DNA of 64,000 bases from Akkermansia muciniphila (GTDB lineage Bacteria; Verrucomicrobiota; Verrucomicrobiia; Verrucomicrobiales; V1-33): positions 19,376 through 83,375 of the forward strand of contig CALQSQ010000005.1 in assembly GCA_943333275.1 (NCBI GenBank), in the 5' to 3' direction. Below, in pieces: positions 20,367 to 29,206 of this stretch. Both the position numbers and the translations under genes were made by a program. Each line of letters opens with the position of its first letter. Position 1 is the first letter of the stretch. The notes beneath the pieces are model-generated. The model worked only from the letters and a program-made list of their open reading frames with translations, did no database searches and was not told the DNA's origin.

Positions 20367-21506
20367 ATGAACCTGTCACATCTCCCATCACTCCTTGCTG
20401 CCACCGGCAGTGTTTTTCTTCTTACCAATTGCGCATCCATGACTTCCGGCAGCTCTGGCACCACCTCGTCCCTCCCCTATGGCACCACGGCCTCCGGCCA
20501 GAAAGTGACCCGATACAAACTGGTGAATCCCAAGGGTGCGGAAGTGGAGATCATGGACCGCGGGGCGACCATCATGAGCATCAAGGTGCCGGATCGCGAT
20601 GGCAAGCTGGGCGACGTCGTCCTTGGTTTTGACACCCTCGCGGATTACGAGGCCAAAAGTCCTTACTTCGGGTGCCTCACCGGCCGATACGCCAACCGCA
20701 TCGCCAAGGGCAAATTCTCCCTCAACGGAAAGGACTACTCCCTGGCCATTAACAATCCCCCGAACTCCCTCCATGGCGGCAAGGTGGGATTTGATAAACA
20801 CCAGTGGAAACGCGTCCCCGCCACCGCTCCGGGCGCAGTGTTGTCCTTGGAAATGACCAGTCCGGATGGCGATGAAGGTTTCCCCGGGGCCCTTCACACC
20901 GTGGTCACTTACACCTGGACGGATGACAACGAACTCCAGATTGATTACACGGCGACCACCGACGCACCGACCGTCCTGAATCTGACCAACCACAGTTATT
21001 TCAATCTCGGTGGTGCGGGTAACGGTACGATCCTGGATCACGAAATGACCCTTTATTGTGATTCCTTCACACCCACGGATGACACCCTCATTCCCACCGG
21101 TGAAATCCGTTCAGTCGTCGGCTCCCCGCTGGATTTCCTCACTCCGCATGTCATCGGCGAGCGCATCAATCACAAGGCGGTGCCGATGGTCCAGGGCAAG
21201 GGCTACGACCATAATTTCATCATCAATGGGTCCGGCCTTCGTCCGGCCGCGCTGGCGCGCGATCCCAAATCCGGGCGCACCGTGGAAGTGCTGACCACCG
21301 AGCCCGCCGTGCAGCTCTACACTGGCAATTTCCTGGATGGCACACTCCACGGCAAAGGAGGAAAGGTTTATCCGCATCGCGGTGCGTTCTGTCTGGAGAC
21401 CCAGCACTATCCCGATTCCCCCAACCATCCCTCCTTCCCCACCACCGTGCTCAAGCCCGGTGAAACCTACCGCCAGACCACGATCTACCGATTTGGCTCG
21501 AAATAG
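20367..21506 (+). CDS. galM: Aldose 1-epimerase (mutarotase), probable lipoprotein
   Basis: A 379-residue galactose mutarotase that interconverts alpha and beta anomers of hexoses. Family motifs are GCLTGRYANRIAKGKF, NNPPNSLHGGKVGFDK (catalytic-region His), LNLTNHSYFNLGG (His) and FCLETQHYPDSPNHP (catalytic Glu). The chosen start at 20367 gives a short hydrophobic leader ending FLLTNC, an atypical lipobox. The enzyme may therefore be lipid-anchored in the periplasm rather than cytosolic like E. coli GalM. The Asn at the -1 position of the lipobox is unusual, so lipidation is an inference. It stands alone, with no gal operon genes near it. Confidence 0.93.
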   Translation: MNLSHLPSLLAATGSVFLLTNCASMTSGSSGTTSSLPYGTTASGQKVTRYKLVNPKGAEVEIMDRGATIMSIKVPDRDGKLGDVVLGFDTLADYEAKSPYFGCLTGRYANRIAKGKFSLNGKDYSLAINNPPNSLHGGKVGFDKHQWKRVPATAPGAVLSLEMTSPDGDEGFPGALHTVVTYTWTDDNELQIDYTATTDAPTVLNLTNHSYFNLGGAGNGTILDHEMTLYCDSFTPTDDTLIPTGEIRSVVGSPLDFLTPHVIGERINHKAVPMVQGKGYDHNFIINGSGLRPAALARDPKSGRTVEVLTTEPAVQLYTGNFLDGTLHGKGGKVYPHRGAFCLETQHYPDSPNHPSFPTTVLKPGETYRQTTIYRFGSK

Positions 21507-21649
21507 TCCGGGGCACTCCGCATAACTTGAGGGGTCTGTCTGCACGCTTGGTGCCGGAGGGTGGAGCCGTGCCACATCCTTGAGGACCAGTCTTGCCGTT
21601 TTGAACAATTCTGCATAGAATGCCGTCTCAACCCGTATCTCCCTCCCTC

Positions 21650-22645
21650 ATGAAATCCCCCTTCTGCCTTCTGCTCTGCGGAGTGTGCCTCCTGATCAGC
21701 TCACCCCAGGTTTGGGCCAAGAAAAAATCTTCGCCCCCTACTCCGCCTCCGACTCCCGCCGCCGAACCTGCCCCCAAGGAATCCCGCCGGTTCTTCGGAC
21801 TGTTTCCAGGCAAGGAAGCAACCCCGCCGCTAGAGCAGCCACCCGCCGCCACGAAGAAAAAAACTTCATCCCCCGCTTCCTCAAAGCCCGCTGCGCAAAA
21901 TGTTCCTCCCACCCCGGAACCAAAAAAATCCTCCGGATTTCTTGGTCTGTTCAGCCGCAACAAGCCCGATCCCGATCCGGTCCCACCAACCCCGGTGAAG
22001 CCAGAGAAGAAAACCGCCCCGGCACTCAAGACCCCGCCCCCCGTGGTGGCTGAGGAGAAGAAATCAGGTGGCTTCCTCGGTCTGTTCAAGCGCAAACCCG
22101 AGGCCGTCCCCGCACCAGCGCCTGCCGAAAAGGAAAAACCAACGCAGAACCTTGCGAATGCTGAGGAGAAGAAGCCTGGATTTTTCGGTCGGATTTTTGG
22201 TGGTAAAGCCAAGAATGATTCCGACGCAGCCGATTCCAAAGAGATCGATCTCTCCGACCGTCCGCAACGGCCGGCCAACTGGCAGGAGAAATACATCGTG
22301 ATCGAGGATGGCGTCGCCGCCTACGCCTACGGCCCATCACAATCCCGCGATCCCGAGGATCGTCTGCCGAAAGGCATGGTGGTCTCGGTAAAACGCACCG
22401 GGAAATTTTGGTCGGAGATCAGCACACCAAACGGGAAAAATTTCACCATCGGCGCCGATCAAATTCGCAAAGCCAGGGAGTCGGATTTTGCCCCGCCTCC
22501 CGTGCTCGCCAGTTCCGTGCCATCGGGGCAAATTATTCCAATGCCTGATTACGAACCCAGTCCGCCGACCAATCTCCCCGAGACCACTCCGCAGCGGAAT
22601 CTGGATTTGCCTGATCTCCTTCTGCCCCCATTGCCGCCCCAATGA
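21650..22645 (+). CDS. Lys/Pro-rich SH3-like exported protein with FGLF-type repeats
   Basis: A 331-residue protein not recognised as a named family. A signal peptide (to about VWA, residue 23) is followed by a low-complexity Pro/Lys/Ala region. This region contains four short aromatic-basic repeats about 45 residues apart: RRFFGLFPGK (about 47), SSGFLGLFSRNK (about 95), SGGFLGLFKRKP (about 139) and KPGFFGRIFGGK (about 176). A bacterial SH3-like segment (about 220-285; YAYGPSQSRDPEDRLPKGMVVSVKRTGKFWSEI) follows, then a Pro-rich tail. The start was taken at MKSPF because the signal peptide begins there. Its stop overlaps the next start (ATGA). The pairing with an L,D-transpeptidase-like gene suggests a cell-wall role; this is inferred. 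Confidence 0.8.
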   Translation: MKSPFCLLLCGVCLLISSPQVWAKKKSSPPTPPPTPAAEPAPKESRRFFGLFPGKEATPPLEQPPAATKKKTSSPASSKPAAQNVPPTPEPKKSSGFLGLFSRNKPDPDPVPPTPVKPEKKTAPALKTPPPVVAEEKKSGGFLGLFKRKPEAVPAPAPAEKEKPTQNLANAEEKKPGFFGRIFGGKAKNDSDAADSKEIDLSDRPQRPANWQEKYIVIEDGVAAYAYGPSQSRDPEDRLPKGMVVSVKRTGKFWSEISTPNGKNFTIGADQIRKARESDFAPPPVLASSVPSGQIIPMPDYEPSPPTNLPETTPQRNLDLPDLLLPPLPPQ

Positions 22646-23397
22646 ACTATCGGACGATGGTCTTCATGCTCTGCGTTTGGATGTCCGCAGCTCAAGTCCA
22701 GGCACAGATTCCACAAACCTCCCGGCAACTCATTGTCACCGTGGCGGAGGATTGGGATTCCCACCGTGGCAGCATGTGGTGGTTCAGCCGCGCCAAGGCC
22801 AATGGTCCATGGCAGGCCGCACGGGCCGAACCCATTGCCGTTCTGCTCGGGAAAAATGGTCTGGCTTGGGGACGCGGCCTGCTTCCCGTTCCGCATGGGG
22901 AACGCGGCCTGCCCAGCAAACAGGAACGCGATGGCCGTGCACCCGCCGGATGCTTTGCCCTCGGCATGCTTTTCGGTTACGCCGATAACGCTCCGGAGAA
23001 TGTAAAATATCCCTACTACCAGGTCACCGCGCGCGATTGCTGGATCGATGATGTCAACCATCCCGCCTACAACAAACATGTCACGGTGGACGTGAACAAC
23101 CTGCCGCCATGGTTCGCCAAACAGCGCATGCGACTGGGGGATTTCGCCTATGAGTGGCTGCTGGAAATTCGTCACAACGCCGCGCCTCCGGAGCCGGGAG
23201 CAGGCAGCGCCATCTTCTTCCATGTCCGCCGCGGTCCGGACAAACCGACGTCCGGTTGCACCACCATGCAGAAGGAAAATTTGCTCAAACTCCTGGGCTG
23301 GTTGCAACCCGCCGCCCAGCCGCTCTACATCCTGCTGCCCCGTGCGGAATACCTGGCCCGGCTCAAGTCGTGGGGATTGCCAGCCCTGCCACCATGA
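22642..23397 (+). CDS. L,D-transpeptidase-like (YkuD-type) exported protein
   Basis: A 251-residue protein with a signal peptide (cleavage near VQAQ, residue 22). The core matches the YkuD pattern: GSAIFFHVRRG followed by TSGCTTM, giving the conserved His and the catalytic Cys of L,D-transpeptidases and related peptidoglycan-modifying enzymes. The stretch GRAPAGCFALG resembles the TPxG region upstream of the active site. It is coupled on both sides by ATGA overlaps, with the SH3-like gene before it and uvrC after it. The substrate is inferred to be peptidoglycan. The protein is divergent, and a sister activity such as carboxypeptidase or amidase cannot be excluded. Confidence 0.8.
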   Translation: MNYRTMVFMLCVWMSAAQVQAQIPQTSRQLIVTVAEDWDSHRGSMWWFSRAKANGPWQAARAEPIAVLLGKNGLAWGRGLLPVPHGERGLPSKQERDGRAPAGCFALGMLFGYADNAPENVKYPYYQVTARDCWIDDVNHPAYNKHVTVDVNNLPPWFAKQRMRLGDFAYEWLLEIRHNAAPPEPGAGSAIFFHVRRGPDKPTSGCTTMQKENLLKLLGWLQPAAQPLYILLPRAEYLARLKSWGLPALPP

Positions 23398-24974
23398 CGC
23401 CGGCCCGCCCAGAGTTGGTCAAAAAACTTCACGAGGTGCCGCACCAGCCCGGCATCTACATCATGCGGGATCGTCTCGGCCACGTCATCTACGTGGGCAA
23501 AGCCAAGAGCCTGCGCAAACGACTCAGCAACTATTTCACTCCGGCCCGCAGTCGGATGGCCGACCTCAAGACGCGCGCGCTCATCCAGAGCATCTGGGAT
23601 TTTGAAATCCACGTCGTGCGCAACGAAACCGAGGCCCTGCTGCTCGAAGGCAAGCTCATCAAACAATACCGGCCCAAATACAACGTCAGCTTCCGCGATG
23701 ACAAACGCTTCTTCATGCTGCGCATCCATCTGGGGGAGCCCTGGCCTAAGTTCCAGCTGCATCGTTTAAAAAAGGAAGACGGAGCCAAATACTACGGACC
23801 CTTCGCGCATGCCACGAGCCTGAAGAATGCGCTGAATCATGTCATCAAGGAATTCGGCATCCGCAGTTGCCGACCGCTGCGGCCCGGTGAGAGCGACTAC
23901 AAGCATTGTTCCAACGAGATCATCCGCAACTGCTGCGCTCCCTGCGTGGGCAAGGTCACGCGGGAGGAATACCTCCACCGCGTGGAACAAGCCTGCGCCG
24001 CACTGGAGGGCAAGGGCAGGGAATTTCTGGAGACCATGGAGATGGACATGCGCAAGGCCGCCGAAGCGCTGGATTTTGAAAAGGCCGCCAAGCTGCGCGA
24101 CATGCTCACCGATTTCCGCACCACCGCCGAACCCGTCCGCAAGTTTGCGCGCGGTCGCGGCGTCGTGGGCCGGGGAATCGTTCCGCTCGATGATGTTGCC
24201 GAACTCCAGGAAGTGCTGGGTCTGGAACGCCCACCCATGGTCATGGAGTGCTTTGATATTTCCAACATTTCCTCCAATCACATCGTCGCCAGCATGGTGA
24301 GATTCACCGGCGGCAAGCCCGACAATCAGAACTACCGCCGCTATCGCATCACGACAGTCAAAGGCCAGAATGATTTCGCCTCCATGGCGGAAGTCGTGCG
24401 CCGCAGGTATTGGCGCATTCTCCTGCAAGGCCGGGAATTGCTGGGCGCGGAAGCCGCCGCCGCCACCGATGAATCGCCCATGGAAGTCATGCGTCGTCTG
24501 GAACAGGAAACTGACGAAATGCCACGCCAGGTCTTCGTCCGCCTGCCCGATCTCGTCATCGTGGACGGCGGCAAGGGCCAGCTCTCCAGCGCCGTCGAGG
24601 AACTCCAGCGCATGGGCCTGCACGATCTGCCCATCATCGGACTCGCCAAGGAGCATGAGGAAATCTACCGCCCCGGCATTTCCGATCCCCTCGTCCTCAG
24701 CCACGATCTGGGCGCTCTCAAATTACTCCAGCGCATCCGCGACGAAGCCCACCGCTATGCCAACGGCTACCACCAGATCCTCATGAAACGCCGCGTCGAG
24801 GAAAGCATCCTCGACGACTGCCCCGGCATCAGCACCACCCGAAAACTTGCCCTCTTCAAACGCTTCGGCTCGCTCACCCGGCTCCGCAAAGCCAGCGAGG
24901 AAGCGCTCACAGAAGTCCCCGGCATCAGCAAAAAAATCGCCGCAGAAATCGTGGGATTTCTGAAGGAGCATTGA
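23394..24974 (+). CDS. uvrC: Excinuclease ABC subunit C, short form
   Basis: A 526-residue UvrC, the dual-incision nuclease of nucleotide excision repair. The GIY-YIG domain is at residues about 20-95 (GIYIMRDRLGHVIYVGKAKSLRKRL). A UVR motif (LDFEKAAKLRDML) lies near 222. The RNase H-like C-terminal nuclease carries MECFDISN (about 283), VDGGKGQL (about 388) and RDEAHRYA (about 448). A helix-hairpin-helix pair ends the protein. It is shorter than common UvrCs of about 560-610 residues. The stretch between the UVR motif and MECFDISN is only about 45 residues, so part of the usual middle region is missing. The ATG at 23394 overlaps the previous stop by four bases. Confidence 0.95.
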   Translation: MTPARPELVKKLHEVPHQPGIYIMRDRLGHVIYVGKAKSLRKRLSNYFTPARSRMADLKTRALIQSIWDFEIHVVRNETEALLLEGKLIKQYRPKYNVSFRDDKRFFMLRIHLGEPWPKFQLHRLKKEDGAKYYGPFAHATSLKNALNHVIKEFGIRSCRPLRPGESDYKHCSNEIIRNCCAPCVGKVTREEYLHRVEQACAALEGKGREFLETMEMDMRKAAEALDFEKAAKLRDMLTDFRTTAEPVRKFARGRGVVGRGIVPLDDVAELQEVLGLERPPMVMECFDISNISSNHIVASMVRFTGGKPDNQNYRRYRITTVKGQNDFASMAEVVRRRYWRILLQGRELLGAEAAAATDESPMEVMRRLEQETDEMPRQVFVRLPDLVIVDGGKGQLSSAVEELQRMGLHDLPIIGLAKEHEEIYRPGISDPLVLSHDLGALKLLQRIRDEAHRYANGYHQILMKRRVEESILDDCPGISTTRKLALFKRFGSLTRLRKASEEALTEVPGISKKIAAEIVGFLKEH

Positions 24975-25054
24975 GCTTCACGCCGTAGAGGGCGACGTCA
25001 GGAGACCCACCCCCTTCTCTTGACATTAAATCAAACTCCACTAGCAGGGACACC

Positions 25055-26227
25055 ATGCCTCCGCTTCCCTGGTTAAAATTCATCCTGGCCCTCGCCGTCG
25101 TTTCCCACGTTCAGGTTGCCCCGGCGGAGGAGGCTGATTCCATCGCCGTCAAACCGATCACGACGGAGCAGGCGGTGCAATACACCTTGAACCGAACCTT
25201 CTACAAGAAGGGAACCGTGGTCCAGAACATCCTCATCGCCACATCCGACCGTGTCTCGGATTACGCGCACCTGGAAGCGGCGTATCAGTTCGACATGGTG
25301 ATGAAGAGCATCAAGCCGGAGGTCGCCCAACGGATTCGTGACAAGAAAGTGCTCTGCGTGCTCGTGGCTCACGACGAGCTGACCTCGGATGTGCCGCAGT
25401 TCGCCTCCGATAAAACCGGAAAGGAATTGGATTTTTACAACTGGCGTCAGCGTGGATTTCTCACCACGCTGGGTGAACGACCCGTGGTTCTCTTTGCCGA
25501 GGAGGACGTGATGGAATACGAAGGAGGCATGCAGTTGGAAAGCATTCTCATCCATGAATTCGGACATGTGGTGGATGGGGCAGGGTTTGACGAGAAGCTG
25601 AGGGATCGGCTTGAGGCGGCGTTTCAAAACACCAAGGCCAGGGGCGTCTATCAGGACGGCCGAGCGGCGCAGAAATTCCGCCGGGTGGAAAGCGTCACTC
25701 CTGTCAGCCTCCTGGACGCGTTGGAAAAGGCGTTTCCAGATCAACCCAGATCTTTTCTGACCAGGTGTCTGGATGGTGGTGACATTCTTGTGAACGAAAA
25801 ACCCACCACCAGTGAAATCAAAGTGACGAAGGTCGACAAGGTGGTGATTGTTTTTGGCGGGCCGAAGGAATGTTACGCGGCAAAAAATCGCGCCGAATAC
25901 TGGGCGGAAGGATTTCAGGACTGGTATGACACCAATCGGACCATGGATCACGATCACAATCACATCCACACCCGCGAACAACTCAAGACGTACGACCCCG
26001 AACTGGCGGCGCTTTGCAACGAAGTGATGGGCGATGCACCCTGGCGGTTTGTTTCACCCCGGCAGCGCGCCGGCACCGCGCATCTCAAGGGGTATGATCC
26101 CGTCAAGGCTCCGACCGTGAAAAAGCTTCCGCACATCGAGGCGGCGGCCAACGATTATTACGACGAGTATTGGAAGGACTTCTGGAGCCGCCTGCATGAG
26201 AAATATCCGGAGAATCCGGCTCCCTAG
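25055..26227 (+). CDS. Secreted zinc metallopeptidase-like protein (HExxH...E)
   Basis: A 390-residue protein of no family I can name. It starts with a signal peptide (MPPLPWLKFILALAVVSHV, to about APA). It contains ILIHEFGHVVDGAG (residue about 166), the zincin motif HExxH, and further on RAEYWAEGFQDWYDTNR (about 279), whose Glu could be the third zinc ligand of a gluzincin. The roughly 110 residues between motif and Glu are more than in most gluzincins, so the assignment is tentative. A His-rich HDHNHIH segment follows. A TTGACA box at 25020-25025 lies just upstream and may be a -35 element. The gene stands alone and converges on the DUF1592 gene. The substrate is unknown. Confidence 0.7.
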   Translation: MPPLPWLKFILALAVVSHVQVAPAEEADSIAVKPITTEQAVQYTLNRTFYKKGTVVQNILIATSDRVSDYAHLEAAYQFDMVMKSIKPEVAQRIRDKKVLCVLVAHDELTSDVPQFASDKTGKELDFYNWRQRGFLTTLGERPVVLFAEEDVMEYEGGMQLESILIHEFGHVVDGAGFDEKLRDRLEAAFQNTKARGVYQDGRAAQKFRRVESVTPVSLLDALEKAFPDQPRSFLTRCLDGGDILVNEKPTTSEIKVTKVDKVVIVFGGPKECYAAKNRAEYWAEGFQDWYDTNRTMDHDHNHIHTREQLKTYDPELAALCNEVMGDAPWRFVSPRQRAGTAHLKGYDPVKAPTVKKLPHIEAAANDYYDEYWKDFWSRLHEKYPENPAP

Positions 26228-26250
26228 CGGAGAGCAATTCGTGCCAGCGC

Positions 26251-29196
26251 TCAGCGTCCCTTCACGAACGCATCGCTCAGCACGATTTCCCGAATCAGTG
26301 ACTTGAGTTTGAAATGATCCGCCTCCGTCCTATTGATGATGGCGTCAATGGTCGGTGAGTCTGACGGACCTAGTTCCCTGGACAGGGCAAATCGGAGCAG
26401 GTGCCCGATGAAGGCTTTGGCGAACCGTTTGTTTTCCTTCACGAGTGATTCCTTGAAATCGACGATGCCGCCAAAGGCATATTTTTTCAGCAGGGTTCCG
26501 CTGGCATCGACATCGCGGCCGTTTTCATACTTGTCCCGCCAGCGTCCGGTAATGTCGAAATTCTCCATTGCAAATCCCAGCGGGTCCAGCCGGGTGTGGC
26601 AGCCGGCACAATCGGGATTCTTCCGGTGCTCCGCGAATTTTTCGCGGATGGTCATGTCCTTTGCGGAGTCGTCCTCGCTCAGGGGAGGCACATTGTTGGG
26701 AGGCGGGTCCGGAGGATCGTTGAGGATGACTTCAATGATCCAGGCACCGCGGGCGATGGGATGGGTCCGGTCCGGCCCCGACGTTATGCTGGCCATCGCG
26801 GCAGTGGTGATGACGCCGCCATAGCGGGGATCCGTGGCGACCACGCGCTCGAAATCGTGGGCACGGAGTTTGTTGACCATCTCCCGTTGGTAGTTCTGCT
26901 CCGCGTCCTGCTGCTCCTTGACGGGATCTCTTGGCTTTGGGAGCTCCTTGAGCGCCACCTCTGATTGACTGAGGGATTTGTTCAGCGCTTCCATCTGAGA
27001 TCGTTGCTCGGCCGTCATTGCCTGGAGCAGCGCGTCGTTGGGAATGTAGTCTCCACCGGTGCTCGATTTCACTTCGTCAGCAGTGAGGGCGCGATTATAA
27101 AGCCGGGCTTTGTCCAGACTGATGGAGAGGTGCCTGCCTCCTCCGGGGGGGAGGTGCCGCATGCCGAACAGCACGGTGGTTTCCTGTTTGGGAAAGACGG
27201 CCGGGCCCTTGTTGAATGGTTGACCGTAAAATTCGCCATTGCGGTAGAGGGTGGTGGTGCCGTCCCCGGCATAGACCATGACCAGGTGTAAATCCTGCAT
27301 GGGGGATGTTTCCGGCATGGATCCGGCAAAATCCTCCGTGCGGGCAAAGCCGTTGCTGCCGGAAATCCAATGCCCCGGCTTCCGCTCACCGAGCACAATG
27401 GTGTCAAAGAAATCACCCTTCCCCTGGATGCCCATCAATCCGCCACCGGATTGCCCCAGGTCATGAATTTTGCACCAGACTTCCATGGTCTTGGCCTTCA
27501 GATCCACGGGGAGGGGTGCACTCTGGAGGTAGGCCTCCTTCTCTAGGATGAGCACGCCGTCCTGGTAACGGATCTCGCCTTTGGCCTGCAGGTCGAGCGA
27601 TCCGGCGGTGTCCTTCAAATTTCCATCGAATTCCCAGGCTGCAAAGGGTTTCAAATCCATCGGCGGCTGTGTTCCGGTTGCGTTCTGCCGGGCAGCGCTC
27701 AGTCTGGCCTTCACAGGTTCGACCAGGCTGAGGATATCCGTCTGCGCCTTTTGGATGCTGGCTTCCAGGGATTTCCCCTTCGCTTCGTTGGTGCGGTTTT
27801 CCTCGACGATCTTTGCGGCATCCAGCACGGGCGGCTTCAGGTCTGATGTGTACCAGGTGCGGAGGAAATCGCTTTGATAGCTGAAGGTGGGGTTGATGAG
27901 TTCGATGATTGGACGGTTCTCCAGAAACACCGCATCGAAGAGCAGCAGGGGTTCCAGCACCATCTGGGTGCTCGCGGGGTTCGTATTTTCCATGCTGAAA
28001 AATCTGGCCTTGGCGGGATCGGGAGTCGCGGCCAGAACATTCTCCAGCTGCATCCACTGCGCGGGAAAGGTGTCCAAAAAGCGTTCGATCTTCGGGTCTG
28101 CGAACATGCGTGTGATGGTCTGATCCAATACCTCCCCCCTGGCCAGTTCACCACTCTCCGCCAGGCGCAGGAGTTCCGCATCCGGGCTGCTGGCCCAGAG
28201 GAAAAACGACAGCCGGGCAGCGAGTTCGAAGTTGTCCTCCGCCGCGTCCTCCGAATCGTATTCGTAAAGGAATCTCGGCGAGGACAGGATCGCAGACGCC
28301 ACCTTTTTCATGCCGTCGGTGAAGGACAGGCCGCGCTTGATTTGGCTGAGGGCATAATCCGTGTAACGCTGGATCGTTTCGGCATCCACGACCCGCCGGA
28401 ATGCCTGGTTTAGGAATGGGGAGAGGCGTGAGCGGATCGGGTCGGGCAGTTCGGCATTGGGATCCGGCGCCATGAAAAAAGCCTTCCAGATCCCGACATT
28501 TTCCTCCTTGAAGTCCGGGCTTTTGAGAATGGAAACGCTGAGTTTCAAAAACGAATCCAGCAACAGCGGGGAGAGCGTCAGCTGGTTGGCCTGATTGTCG
28601 AAGCCATGGGAGGCACGCAAATCCTTGGGAAACGCCTGCACATCCAGAAAGCCGGACTCCGGCTTCAGGGAAAGGCAGGCCACGCTGACCTTGTCGGGCA
28701 TTCGGTCGGACCTGCCATGGAGATAGTTTCCATTTCTGGTCATCAACTTTTCCGGCAGGCTGAAGACATCGCGCTTCATTTGGAACAAATCCCGCACGGC
28801 ATTGTTGTATTGGAAGCGGTTTAGTCGATGCAGACCCACCGGCGCCCTGCCTCCGCCCGCAGCGGCCTGGCTCAGCAGCGATTTCAGCGTCTCCACCAGT
28901 TTGCTTTTATCCGCTTCGTTCAATGCGGTTTCGTCTTCCGGTGGCATTTCCCCGGCCTCGATGACCTCGACCAGGTCGTTGAGCAGTTTTGGTTTGGAGC
29001 GGAAATGCGCGAGATCGGTGATCTCCTTGAGATTCACCTTCCCCTTTGTTTTCTCTCCACCGTGGCACTTGATGCAATGCTCGGCGAAGAGGGGCTTGAG
29101 GAAGGCTTCGAAGTCGTCCGCGCCCCGGCACGTCAGGGCAAGGCCTGAGAGTGAAAGCAGCAGGGTGCAGTGGGCGGTGAATTTTCTGGAAAACAT
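26251..29196 (-). CDS. DUF1592/1587/1595/1588/1585 c-type cytochrome-like protein with inserted LamG domain
   Basis: A 981-residue exported protein of the planctomycete-cytochrome family. After a signal peptide comes a heme-binding HCIKCHGG (CxxCH at 41-45). Next are a DUF1587-type segment (HRLNRFQYNNAVRDLF), a DUF1595-type segment (FRRVVDAETIQRYTDYAL) and DUF1592 (FELAARLSFFLWASSPD). An extra LamG/ConA-like domain (TMEVWCKIHDLGQSGGG through LDKARLYNRALTADEV, about 27560-27090) follows. DUF1588 (ITTAAMASITSGPDRTHPIARG, then CAGCHTRLDPLGFAMEN) and DUF1585 complete it. The ATG at 29196 was chosen for its signal peptide. It begins 10 bp after the DUF1552 stop, so both form an operon. Such pairs are common in Planctomycetes and Verrucomicrobia; their biochemical role is not settled. 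Confidence 0.9.
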   Translation of the reverse strand: MFSRKFTAHCTLLLSLSGLALTCRGADDFEAFLKPLFAEHCIKCHGGEKTKGKVNLKEITDLAHFRSKPKLLNDLVEVIEAGEMPPEDETALNEADKSKLVETLKSLLSQAAAGGGRAPVGLHRLNRFQYNNAVRDLFQMKRDVFSLPEKLMTRNGNYLHGRSDRMPDKVSVACLSLKPESGFLDVQAFPKDLRASHGFDNQANQLTLSPLLLDSFLKLSVSILKSPDFKEENVGIWKAFFMAPDPNAELPDPIRSRLSPFLNQAFRRVVDAETIQRYTDYALSQIKRGLSFTDGMKKVASAILSSPRFLYEYDSEDAAEDNFELAARLSFFLWASSPDAELLRLAESGELARGEVLDQTITRMFADPKIERFLDTFPAQWMQLENVLAATPDPAKARFFSMENTNPASTQMVLEPLLLFDAVFLENRPIIELINPTFSYQSDFLRTWYTSDLKPPVLDAAKIVEENRTNEAKGKSLEASIQKAQTDILSLVEPVKARLSAARQNATGTQPPMDLKPFAAWEFDGNLKDTAGSLDLQAKGEIRYQDGVLILEKEAYLQSAPLPVDLKAKTMEVWCKIHDLGQSGGGLMGIQGKGDFFDTIVLGERKPGHWISGSNGFARTEDFAGSMPETSPMQDLHLVMVYAGDGTTTLYRNGEFYGQPFNKGPAVFPKQETTVLFGMRHLPPGGGRHLSISLDKARLYNRALTADEVKSSTGGDYIPNDALLQAMTAEQRSQMEALNKSLSQSEVALKELPKPRDPVKEQQDAEQNYQREMVNKLRAHDFERVVATDPRYGGVITTAAMASITSGPDRTHPIARGAWIIEVILNDPPDPPPNNVPPLSEDDSAKDMTIREKFAEHRKNPDCAGCHTRLDPLGFAMENFDITGRWRDKYENGRDVDASGTLLKKYAFGGIVDFKESLVKENKRFAKAFIGHLLRFALSRELGPSDSPTIDAIINRTEADHFKLKSLIREIVLSDAFVKGR

Positions 29197-29206
29197 GAAC
29201 ACAGTC

